Origin: Prionace glauca
Taxonomy: Eukaryota > Chordata > Chondrichthyes > Carcharhiniformes > Carcharhinidae
Direction of reading: 5' to 3'
DNA length: 64,000 nucleotides
Assembly (NCBI GenBank): GCA_037974335.1
Contig: CM075729.1
Location: 105,984,515-106,048,514, forward strand
Made by a program: the position numbers and the translations under genes. The notes beneath the pieces are model-generated. The model was not told where the DNA came from, made no database searches, and saw nothing but the letters and a program-made list of their open reading frames with translations. Positions 30,905-42,900 of this stretch are shown here, one piece after another; within the stretch, counting starts at the first letter, position 1; each line of letters begins with the position of its first letter.

Positions 30905-33900
30905 CTGCAGAAGTAAAATAAATATCAGTTAGAATGGGGAATAATCCATTCTCAGAGAGTGAGAACACAACAAGTGTGAGGGAATGGAGATTGTGTGAGA
31001 AATACTCATTCTCACACTCCCCTCCATCCTTACACTTTATGGAGATCCTGTAGATCTCTTCCTATTCCATCCATATTCAGTAGGTGAGGATGTGAGTGTG
31101 TGCGGTGGCTTTAATGATCAATATTACACCTGGACTGGGCTGATCACACAAAGGAAGATCAGACAGGGAACAAGATGTGTGTATACGTGTGTATCTGTGT
31201 GTGGGAATTAAATCAGTTCGTTTAATACAGTGTCCTGTACTCCCAGTACTGGAGATTCCCCACACTCACTCTGTCCTCTCTGTTCTACATTTCCCTCTCT
31301 CTGACTCTTACCTCTCTGCTGTCTTTTCCAGATGATTATTCCAATTATCCCAGATATAACAGCCAGTGCTGGGATCACAAATCCAACCAGAATTCCAAGA
31401 TGGGACCATCCCCCACTGTTTCCCCGGATTTCTGAAACACATTTGAATAGTATGAGGATTGTCTCTGTTCCCGGATCCATTCCTGGTTCTGTGTTCATTG
31501 GAGACAATTTGAACTGAAGCTGCCCCAGTCCAAATGGGATTGGTTGAAACTTTGCTTTTACACTGGCCCCATGGTGGAGAAGGGAATGTCTACGGACCTG
31601 TTCTGGATGGACTTCCAGAAGGTCATTGATAAAGTTCCACACAAGAGATTCTTGACAATAATCAGAGTGTTTGGAATTGAAGGGAATCTTTGCCATGGGG
31701 TGAAAATTGGTTACACAGTAAAAAGTCTGACAACACCAGGTTTTAGTCCAACCGATTTATTTGATAATATTCTCACAAGCTTTCGAGGGGACTGCCTCTT
31801 CGTCAGGTGAATGGAGAGTTCTGGCCTCAGACAGAGCATATAAAGCACAGACAGTTTAGAGATTACTAATTAGAATGCAAATCCTTACACCTAACCTGCT
31901 GTTCAAGACCTAAAGTGGCTGATAATGTGAGTGGAAGGAGCACTGATCACAGGTTACAGAGATGTGTATTGTCTCCAGACAGTACAGTAAGTGAGGTTTT
32001 GCAAACCCAGGCAAGTCACGGGGATTACAGATAGTGTGACATGAACCCAAGATCCCTGTTGAGACCCTGTTGGATCTTGGGTTCATGTCGATATATCTGT
32101 AATCCCCGTGACTTGCCTGGGTTTGCAAAACCTCACTTACTGTACTGTCTGGAGACAATACACATCTCTTTAACCTGTGATCAGTGCTCCTTCCACTCAC
32201 ATTATCAGCCACTTTAGGTCTTGAACAGCAGGTTAGGTGTAAGGATTTGCATTCTAATTAGTAATCTCTAAACTGTCTGTGCTTTATATGCTCTGTCTGA
32301 GGCCAGAACTCTCCATTCACCTGACGAAGAGGCAGTCCCCTCGAAAGCTTGTGAGAATATTATCAAATAAATCGGTTGGACTAAAACCTGGTGTTGTCAG
32401 ACTTTTTACTGTGTTTACGCCAGTCCAACGCCGGCATACCCACATGTGAAAATTGGTTGGCAGGGGACAGACAGGGAATGGGGAGAATGGGAATGTGCTC
32501 CCATACAAACGCATGCACATATCCAGTACAGTTCCTTACCCCACTGATGGAGCTTGGGCCCTGCCAGGCTGCTGTGTTCAATTTGACAGGAGTATTGATC
32601 CTCAACCCCAGCATTTATTTCAATCTCTTTCTGGATCTGATGGGTCCCATCGTGGTTCGGTCGAATCCCTGAGGATGGTGTCTCAGACATTACCTCTCCA
32701 TTCCTTAGCCAGTTCACCTCGATGTCTACAGGATAAAAGCCAGTAACCAGGCAGGAGAGAGTGAGGGGCTTGTACTGACTATTGGGCTCACTTCTGGAGA
32801 TGAAGACTTCAGGCTGAACTGTAATGGGAAAGGGTGAAAACACAAACAATAAACCCACACTGAATGGAATGGGAGAACGGTTTGATAGATCAGTGAAGTT
32901 AGATCAGAACACGGGCTCAAAACTGAAATCAATACCTTTCCGTCCAAAATATTCCTTTCCTGCTTCCAAATATTTATTTAAATGTTGAACAAATTCTCCC
33001 TGCAGATATTTTTCCCAGTAATTATTCCAGGATTGATCTGAATCCCATTTCTCTTTAGTCTTCACTGCCATGTGATTGGATGCGACCCATCTCATTCTGT
33101 CTGGCTCTAAACTAATATAGTCCTTTCCATCAAATCCAAACCGCATCGATCTCTTAATGGAGCCGTCTTCAGTGACCTCAACAAACGTTATCCATTGGAA
33201 AATATGGATTCCTGTCAGAGAGCAAATGATGATCAATATTCAGTGAACTGGAGGATTGGAAATATTGCTTGTTAATCAGTAAAGTGGAGAAATGATCTTG
33301 TGATAGAATTGTCAACAAAACTGACATTCCTGGAATAAAATAAGCAGCACCAGAATGTAAACAAACTTGCCGAATGGATAGGAAACAGAGTGGCCGGGAT
33401 TCTCCCAAAAAAATTCAACTGTCGAATTTGTTTGAAACCTGGAGTAAATCACGTTTGTTTTTACAGTGGGAGTTTCAAAATGAATCTCCCACAATCTGTA
33501 CATTGCAGAGAGCAGTAGCATGGTTCACACTGAAAAGCTGTAGGTGGGGCCTATTCCAGCTGGAGAGACTGACAGCAAAGTGCTGAATGGGCCACTGCAC
33601 ATGTGCCAATCAGTCAGATTGGTGCATGCTCTGTAGCCCCTGTCTGTCGGCCTCCCAATTGCTGGCCGGCTCCATCGCTGGTCAGATCTACAATCCCCGC
33701 AACGCCGGCCCTCCACCTCCCCACGGCCCAATCGCTGGTCCCCTGAACATTCGTGCAACATCCCCAAACCCCCCCACCGCCCTTCCAGCCCACCCTGATC
33801 TCCAGTACCCCCCCTGATCCCACACGCTCTTGACATCCCCATCCCCAAACCCCTCACCCCACAGTGCCAACCACCTCACACTCTGAAGAGCCAACATCCC

Positions 33901-36900
33901 CCCCATTTATGGCAGCCCCACTACCCCCCACCTCCAGCACGCTGACCCCACACCCACCCCAATGGCCAGCCCTGGTCGTTGGCCTTCCTCCCTCCTCCAT
34001 GATCCCGACTGCTGGCATAGTGAACAGTGAAGAAAGTTATCTCCAATTGCAATGGGATCTTGATCAATTGGGCCAGTGGGCTGACGAATGGCAGATGGAG
34101 TTAAACTTAGGCAAATGCGAGGTGATGCATTTGACCTCAACAGACCAAATCCACTGAAGAATGTGAATTCCTGTCAGAAACTAAACAGGGATCAATAATC
34201 AACAGACAATCTTTTCAGTGGTGAAAGGGGATTGAGTCTGAGATAGAAATGGATGGAATCTTCCTCTGCCATTAGTAACAGGAAGCTGAGTGGTGAGGGG
34301 ACTAAATTAGATGGAGTCAATGCTGGGAGATGGACTGAGTTCAGTGTCCCAGAGGTCAGTGCTGGGGGACGGAGTTCAGTGTCCCAGGGGTCAGTGCTGG
34401 GGGACTGAGTTCAGTGTCCCAGAGGTCAGTGCTGGGGGACTGAGTTCAGTGTCCCAGGGGTCAGTGTTAGGGACTGAGTTCAGTGTTCCAGGGGTCAGTG
34501 CTGGGGGACTGAGTTTAGTGTCCCAGGGGTCAGTGCTGGGGGACTGAGTTCAGTGTCCCAGGGGTCAGTGCTGGGGGACTGAGTTCAGTGTTCCAGGGGT
34601 CAGTGCTGGGGGACTGAGTTCAGTGTCTCAGGGGTCAGTGCTGGGGGACTGAGTTCAGTGTCCCAGGGGTCAGTGCCGGGGGACTGAGTTCAGTGTCCCA
34701 GGGGTCAGTGCTGGGGGACTGAGTTCAGTGTCCCAGGGGTCAGTGCCGGGGGACTGAGTTCAGTGTCCCAGGGGTCAGTGCTGGGGGACTGAGTTCAGTG
34801 TCCCAGGGGTCAGTGCTGGGGGACTGAGTTCAGTGTCCCAGGGGTCAGTGCTGGGGGACTGAGTTCAGTGTCCCAGGGGTCAGTGCTGGGGGACTGAGTT
34901 CAGTGTCCCAGGGGTCAGTGTTAGGGACTGAGTTCAGTGTCCCAGGGGTCAGTGCTGGGGGACTGAGTTCAGTGTCCCAGGGGTCAGTGCTGGGGGACTG
35001 AGTTCAGTGTCCCAGGGGTCAGTGTTAGGGACTGAGTTCAGTGTCCCAGGGGTCAGTCTGGGGGACTGAGTTCAGTGTCCCAGGGGTCAGTGCTGGGGGA
35101 CTGAGTTCAGTGTCCCAGGGGTCAGTGCTGGGGGACTGAGTTCAGTGTCCCAGGGGTCAGTGCTGGGGGACTGAGTTCACTGTAAGGTTGTACATTGACA
35201 CGCTGATTCTCTCTGGCTGATCTTACCAGATGTCTGGTTTGTCATCTTCAGGACTGTATTCAGATTCTCCTTTGCCGTGTTTGAGTTTGTGTTCACCAGT
35301 TCTGTGATATCATCCCAGAATCCAGAGTTGATATTTTCAGCCATGAACCTCTGCCTGGGAATGCAGCGATGGGTATTACTGTCATGATATCCTATTTGGA
35401 CACCATTGACCACTGCAGTGCTTATGAACTCAGGAAAATCTTCTATCCCAGAGACAACAGTTCGCATCACCGTGTGTGTGTTCGTGTCTGTAAAAAAAAA
35501 GTTCAAGGGATTGGTCACTAAACACCGTCTGATCATCACAACAATCTCACTGGCCTTCACCATCCCCTCTCCCCATGTCCCCAATCATCACCCCGACAGA
35601 GCCCCCCATATAGAATCCCCTACTCCCAATCACCACCCCCTCCCCCGATCACCACCCCCTCCCCCGATCACCACCCCCTCCCCCGATCACCACCCCCCTC
35701 CCCCAATCACCACCCCCTCCCCCGATCACCACCCCCTCCCCCGATCACCACCCCCTCCCCCGATCACCACCCCCTCCCCCGATCACCACCCCCTCCCCCG
35801 ATCACCACCCCCACCCCCGATCACCACCCCCTCCCCCAATCACCACCCCCTCCCCCGATCACCACCCCCTCCCCCGATCACCACCCCCACCCCCGATCAC
35901 CACCCCCTCCCCCAATCACCACCCCCCTCCCCCGATCACCACCCCCACCCCCGATCACCACCCCCTCCCCCAATCACCACCCCCTCCCCCAATCACCACC
36001 CCCTCCCCCGATCACCACCCCCTCCCCCGATCACCACCCCCTCCCCCGATCACCACCCCCTCCCCCGATCACCACCCCCTCCCCCGATCACCACCCCCTC
36101 CCCCGATCACCACCCCCTCCCCCGATCACCACCCCCTCCCCCGATCACCACCCCCTCCCCCGATCACCACCCCCTCCCCCGATCACCACCCCCACCCCCG
36201 ATCACCACCCCCTCCCCCGATCACCACCCCCTCCCCCGATCACCACCCCCTCCCCCGATCACCACCCCCTCCCCCAATCACCACCCCCTCCCCCGATCAC
36301 CACCCCCTCCCCCGATCACCACCCCCTCCCCCGATCACCACCCCCACCCCCGATCACCACCCCCTCCCCCGATCACCACCCCCTCCCCCGATCACCACCC
36401 CCTCCCCCGATCACCACCCCCTCCCCCAATCACCACCCCCTCCCCCGATCACCACCCCCTCCCCCGATCACCACCCCCTCCCCCGATCACCACCCCCCTC
36501 CCCCGATCACCACCCCTTCCCCGATCACCACCCCCCTCCCCCGATCACCACCCCCTCCCCCGATCACCACCCCCTCCCCCGATCACCAATCCCACCCCCG
36601 ATCACCAATCCCTCCCCCGATCACCACCCCCTCCCCCGATCACCACCCCCTCCCCCGATCACCACCCCCTCCCCCGATCACCACCCCCTCCCCCGATCAC
36701 CACCCCCTCCCCCGATCACCACCCCCTCCCCCGATCACCACCCCCTCCCCCGATCACCACCCCCACCCCCGATCACCACCCCCTCCCCCAATCACCACCC
36801 CCTCCCCCGATCATCACCCCCTCCCCCGATCACCAACCCCTCCCCCAATCACCACCCCCTCCCCCGATCACCACCCCCTCCCCCGATCACCACCCCCTCC

Positions 36901-39900
36901 CCCGATCACCACCCCCTCCCCCGATCACCACCCCCTCCCCCGATCACCACCCCCTCCCCCGATCACCAATCCCACCCCCGATCACCAATCCCACCCCCGA
37001 TCACCACCCCCTCCCCCGATCACCACCCCCTCCCCCGATCACCAATCCCACCCCCGATCACCAATCCCACCCCCGATCACCAATCCCACCCCCGATCACC
37101 ACCCCTCCCCCTCCCCCAATCACCAAACCCTCGCACCAATTACCACCCTCCCTCTTAATTACCACCCACTCCCCGATCACCATCCCCCCCCCCAGTTCAC
37201 TACCCCAACCTCCCAATAACCATCCCCTCCTCCTCCTCCCAGTCACCACACCCTCTCTCCCCGATCATCCTCTCCCCAATCACCACCCTGCCCCCCGATC
37301 ACCATCCCCTCCTCCCAATCACCATCAGAGCCACCCCCCGAACACCACCCCGAATGGGCCAGTAATATGGTCTGGGAGGCTGTGTAAGCGGTTGTCAGGC
37401 AGGAAGGGTCAGTGTCCATCCCATCCTGATATCGGTCCCGTCTGTCGTGCCTGCAATGTCGAGCCACCCGCCTGACACTCTGCAGCCTCCCAGCACCCGG
37501 CCTCCAAGGATATTCCTCCAACCCCTCCGGCCCCCCCCCACCCCCCCAGTCACAACCACAGACTGCCGAGGCACAGCCCCGATAAACCCCACCCTATCAC
37601 CCCCACCCCCTACACCCTGTGTCCTCACAGCCATCAGATTTTCAATCCCTCCTTTATCCCCATAGGATAAAGTGACCCATAACCACCAGGAACATGTCAA
37701 GACTGGGGGTGGGGTTCCCGAGCTACATCTCCTCACTACCTTTGAGGAGCTCTTTGGGGCTCGCAGGGAAGGCTGAGGAGGGAATGGTGCTTTTATTTCA
37801 AAGAGAATGGAATATAAAAGTCGGGAAAGCTTGCTAAAACTATACAAGGCACCAATTAGACTAAATCTGGAAAACTGTGAACAATTTTAGTCCCCTTATT
37901 AAAGGGAAAATATACTGGCATTGGAAGCAGCCCAGAGAAAGTTCACCAGGTTGATCCCGGGTATGAAGGGATTTTCTTATGAGGAGATGTTGAGTAGATT
38001 GGGCCTGTACTCATTGGAGTTGAGCAGAAAGAGAGGCGACCTTATCGAGACATATCGGATTCTCAGGGTCTTTGACAGGGTAGGTACTGAGAGGGTGTTT
38101 CCTCCTGTGGGACAATGCCAAGATTGGAGGTGGGGTCTCCGAGCTGCATCTCCTCAATACCTCTGAGGAGCACTATGGGGCTAGCAGGAAGGGTGAAGAG
38201 GGAATGGTCACTGACAGTCAGGTCAGGGTTCACCATGGAAGTGAGCATTCCCAAAACCTGAGTTCACATGACTCATTCCAGGTAAGTGGCAAACTGCCCA
38301 GACCCTTGTCCTTTTCTACTTTAAAAATTAGAAAGAAACTTAAGCCAAGGAATAAGGACAGCTAAAAGGGGTCACGTAAAGCACTGGCCGGCAGGATTAA
38401 GGAAAATCCCAAGGCTTTTTATACATATGTAAAGAGCAAGAGGGTAGCCATGGAAAGGGTTGGCCCACTCAAGGACAAGGGATGGAATCTATGTGGGGAT
38501 CCAGAGGAATTGGATGAGATATTAATAAATAGTTTCCATCAGTGTTCAACAAAGTGAATGACTTCAGAGATAATGAGTCTGGGAAAGGATGTGTAGGTAG
38601 CTTGAGTCATGTTGAGATCAAAAAGGAGGAGCTATTGGGTTCTTGAGAGGTATTACGGTCGACAAGTCCCCAGGGCCTGATGGGATATACCCCAGAATAC
38701 TGAGTTAGGCAAGGAGGAAATGGCTGGGGCCTTGAGAGAAATCTTTGTATCCTCACTGACTACAGGGGAGGTCCCAAAGGACCGGAGAATAGCCAATGTT
38801 GTTCCTTTGTTTAGGAAGGGGAGCAAGAATAATCCAGGTAACTATTGGCTGGATCATCATTGGAGGGAAATTATTGGAGAGGATTCTTCGAGACAGGATT
38901 TATTCCTGCTTGGAAATAAGTGGATGTATTAGTGAGAGGCAACATGGTTTTGTGAAGGGGAGGTCATGTCTCACTAACTTGATCGAGTTTTTTGAGGAAG
39001 TGTCGAAGATGATTGATGAGGGTAGGGCAGTGGATGCTCTTTGCATGGACTTCAGTAAGGCCTTTGACAAGGTCCCTCATAGCAGACTGGTGCAGAAGGT
39101 AGAGTTGCATGGGATCAGAGGTGAGCTGGCAAGGTGGATACAAAACTAGCTCGGTCAAAGAAGACAGAGGGTAGCAGTGGAAGGATGTGTTTCTGAATGG
39201 AGGGCTGTGACAAGTGCGGTTCCTCAGGGATCAGTGCTGGGACATTTGCTGTTTGTAATATATATAAATGATTTGGAGGAAAATGTAACTGATTCAATTA
39301 GAAAGTTTGCAGATGACACAAATGTTGGTGGTTTTGAGGATAACGATGAGGGCCATCAGAGGATACAGCAGGATATAGATCAGTTGGAGAATTGCACAGA
39401 GAAAAGGCAGATGGAGTTTAATCCAGACAAATGTGAGGTCATGCATTTTGTAAGGTCTAATACGGATAGGAAATATACAGTAAATGGCAGAACCGTTAAG
39501 AGTAGTGATAGGCAAAGGGATCTGGATGTACAGGTACACAGGTCACTCACTGAAAGTGGCAACATAAGTAGAGAAGGTGGTCAGGAAGACAAATGGCATG
39601 CTTGCCTTCATCGGACAGGGCATTGAGTTTAAAAATTGGCAAGTCATGTTGACGCTTTATAGAACATTAGTTAGGTCGCACTTGGAATATAGTGTTCAAT
39701 TCTGGTCGCCACACTACCAGAAGGATGTGGAAGCTTTGGAGAGGGAACAGAAAAGATTTACCCGGATGTTGCCTGGTATGGTGAGCATTAGCTATCAGAG
39801 GTTGGAGAAACTTAGTTTGTTCTCACTGGAACCACAAAGGTTGAGGGGAGACCTGATAGAAGTCGACAACATTATGAGATGAATGGACAGAGTGGATAGT

Positions 39901-42900
39901 CAGGAGCTTTTTCCCAGGGTGGAAGAGTCAATTACTAGAGACCACAGGTTTGAGGTGCAAGGGGCAAGGTTTAAAGGAGATGTACGAGGCAGATATTTTT
40001 ACACAGAGAGCAATGGGTACCTGGAACCCATTGCCGAGGAATGTAGTGGAAGCAGATACGGTAGTAACTTTTAACGGGCATCATGATAAATACATGAAGA
40101 GGATAGAAATCGAGGGATATGGTCCCAGAAGGGTCGGGGGTTTTAGTTCAGTCAGGCAGCATGGTTGGTGCAGGATTGGAGGGCCGAAGGGCCTGTTCCT
40201 GTGCTGTAATTTTCTTTGTTCTTTATTCTCTTGCACTGAACCTTTTGTCATCTGTTACAGGAAATGATCCAGATGCATTCAACCCCCCCACTCCGCTCCT
40301 CCTAAGATGCAGAACGGCAGTTGGAAGAAAATCTCGGAGGAAAGCCCTGAGGAAATAACCAAGCTTAATATTTATCAATCGACACCAGCTTCCACCACAC
40401 AATCCCTCAGAGCAGACACGATCACCTCAGTGGGACAAGTTTGTGCTGAGTCTTCTGGGTCACTTATTGGTGGGCACCACACAGCCTTTGATCCACATCG
40501 GGTGAGGGCGGGAACATCAAGGGTTCGGGCACACGGAGTTCTTCCGGAGCTCAGGATGCATCCGGCCCCAACCCAAGTGCTAGGCCTCTGGGATCAGTCA
40601 TCCTGAAACTGCTGGAGATACATCAGCAGCAATGGTGGAGGGGCTGTCAGCAACACTGCATCAACTGTGAGGCTTTTGGAGGAGTCGAACAGATTTCTGT
40701 CACAGGAGGTGGTACCGGTACAGTGTGGCACTCAGGCTAACACTGCAAGGGTCACATCCACAGTGGAAAGCCTGGGGCAAGGATTGGTCACCATGGCTGA
40801 CAGGATGTAGACCATCCTGGAGACACGGCCATGACTGCGAGCCTCAAACTTGGTCCAGTCTCAGGGGGCATCGCTGAGGGTTTGCACAGCATGGGGCAGA
40901 TGTAGCTGGGATTCCAGGACTGACAGAACCAGGTGATGCTGAGGCTGGCCCACTGTCCCATGGAGTATCCCCGGTACATATGGGCACCCTGAGGGAGGAG
41001 GAAGGCTTGGAGCCAATGCTGGGACCTTCCAGCCAGGAGACACCAGACAACCCTAAACCTTCTGGTTCCACCCCCTCCCACTCTTTCCTGACACCGGAGC
41101 ATCTCACGGGCAGCGAGATGAACAGGGTGGTTACACCAGTGTCATCCGCAAGTCAGCCAGAGACCTGGAGGTCTCAGCCCCCCAGGGGTCTCCCACCAAG
41201 AGGATCACAGGCTCCGGGTGTGGAAGGCAATAGGGTGCCTCCCCATCCAATGTGCATCCTGGGGGGTCACCCAGGTGCAGTAAAAGACCACGAAAAATTC
41301 AGAAGTTCTCGTGTCATCAGGAGGGTAGAAGTTAAGGTTTGCACCCCCCACCCCACCCGCACAGGGTTCTGTTCCCTCCTTAACCCCACACAGCCCATTG
41401 ACTGCACATTTATGTGCGAGACCCACACTCATACGTGTGCCCAGGTGCCAGTGTGGACAGAGAGGGCAGGTAATATGTGATCAGCAAGTTTGCAGATGAC
41501 ACAATGATGGCAGGATTGGCGGACAGTGAGGAGGAGTGTCAGGCAACACAGCAGGATATAGATAGGCTGGTATATTGGGCAGATAAATGGCAATTGGAAT
41601 TTAATCCTGATAAATGCGAGGTGATACATTCTGGAAGGAATAATGCAGAGGGGAGTTATATGATAAAGGGTAGACCTATTAAGAGTATAGAAATGCAGAG
41701 GGACCTGGGGGTGCAAGTGCACAAGCCTTTGAAGGTGGCAACACAGGTGGAGAAGGTTGCGAAGAAAGCTTATGGTATGCTAGCCTTTATAGGAAGGGGA
41801 ATAGAGTACAAGAGCTGGAGTCTAATGCTACAGTTGTACAGAACATTGGTTAGGCCGCATATGGAGTACTGCGTCCAGTTCTGGTCACCTTACTACCGGA
41901 AGGACGTGGAGACCCTGGAGAGAGTGCAGAGGAGGTTTACCAGGATGTTGCCTGGTATGGAAGGACTGGGGTATGAGGAAAGAGTGGGTAAATTGGGGCT
42001 CTTTTCCTTAGAAAGAGGAAGATTGTGGGGGGATCTAATAGAAGTGTATAAGATTATGAAGGGTATAGATAGAGTAAACAGTGGCAGACTTTTTCCTAGA
42101 TTGGAGACAAATATCACAAGGGGCCACGGGCTTAGGATGAGGGGAGGGCGAGGTATAATTTGGATGCTGGAGGGAGGTTTCTCACACAGAGGGTTGTGGG
42201 GGTATGGAATGCACTGCCAAGTAAGTTGATGGAGGCAGGCATGCTGGACTTGTTTAAGGTTTACTTAGATAGACACATGAGCGAAATAGGGATGGAGGGT
42301 TATAGGAGACTGTTTTAAATAAAGGATCAGAGCCTCGGGACATTCCTGGAAATCAACTGTTACATGTTGTTAATGTTTTTCTCTTTTACTCCACAAGTGT
42401 GTCGGTCCACCTTGTTGTCTAACGAGGGGCATGCACACGATGGGTCGAGCGTGGGCTGCTCTTGGATGTTTCGAGAGTGGCCTAGTACTTCACGTTGTTT
42501 GTGTACGCTTAAAACTGGACCAGCTGATGGGCACCATGACAGCTCAGTGACTAGCACTACTGGCTGTGCAGACACATGGATTTGGGCCAGTGTCTGTGGG
42601 AGTTTGTGCATTCTCCCTGTGGTTGCGTGGGTTTTCTCCGGGTGCTCCAGTTTCATCCCACACCACAGCTGTTAGGCTGATTGGTGCAACAAATTGTCCC
42701 TAAATTATTCTCCCCTGAATCTGGTTTCAATGAGGGTGCCATAAGCATAGACATGGGTCAAGGGTAGAAGAGGAAAGGCACAATGTTAAAATGGCAGCAC
42801 AGGCTCGTTGGGCCGAAGGGCCTGTTTCCCGTGCTGTGTTGTTCTTTGTTCTTGGTAGGATTCAGACTTGTGTGGCACCAGGGCAGCATTACCGTGTGCC

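Larger units (their letters stand above)
31713..32445. mobile_element. Penelope-like element forming a 343-bp near-perfect palindrome
   Basis: Left arm 31713-32055, 16-bp spacer, right arm 32072-32414. The arms are equal in length, with about four mismatches by eye. An asymmetric end at 32415-32445 follows (GCCAGTCCAACGCCGGCAT). A perfect 13-bp target duplication GTGAAAATTGGTT flanks it (31700-31712 and 32446-32458) inside a LINE remnant. Each arm matches the post-ORF 3' region of the Penelope-like element at 7660-8408. The insertion lies in MHC intron 4, so the primary transcript would contain a long hairpin. Confidence 0.85.
31541..32536 (+). mobile_element. LINE RT remnant (family K) in intron 4, split by the Penelope palindrome
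   Basis: Plus-strand pieces read DLFWMDFQKVIDKVPHKRFL (31585-31660) and then, across the insertion, a NWLAGDRQG segment at 32452-32480. This matches the FDKVPH to NWL order of CR1-type RTs. Only the central RT remains. It is antisense to the MHC gene. Confidence 0.65.

Noticed and set aside
35406-37475. 689-codon Pro-rich frame on the plus strand
   Set aside because: Produced by the 19-bp minisatellite; antisense to the class I exon 2 and biologically implausible.
40307-41480. Host gene in the 40.3-41.5 kb frames
   Set aside because: Frames are short and broken; the content fits a Harbinger accessory remnant better, itself uncertain.
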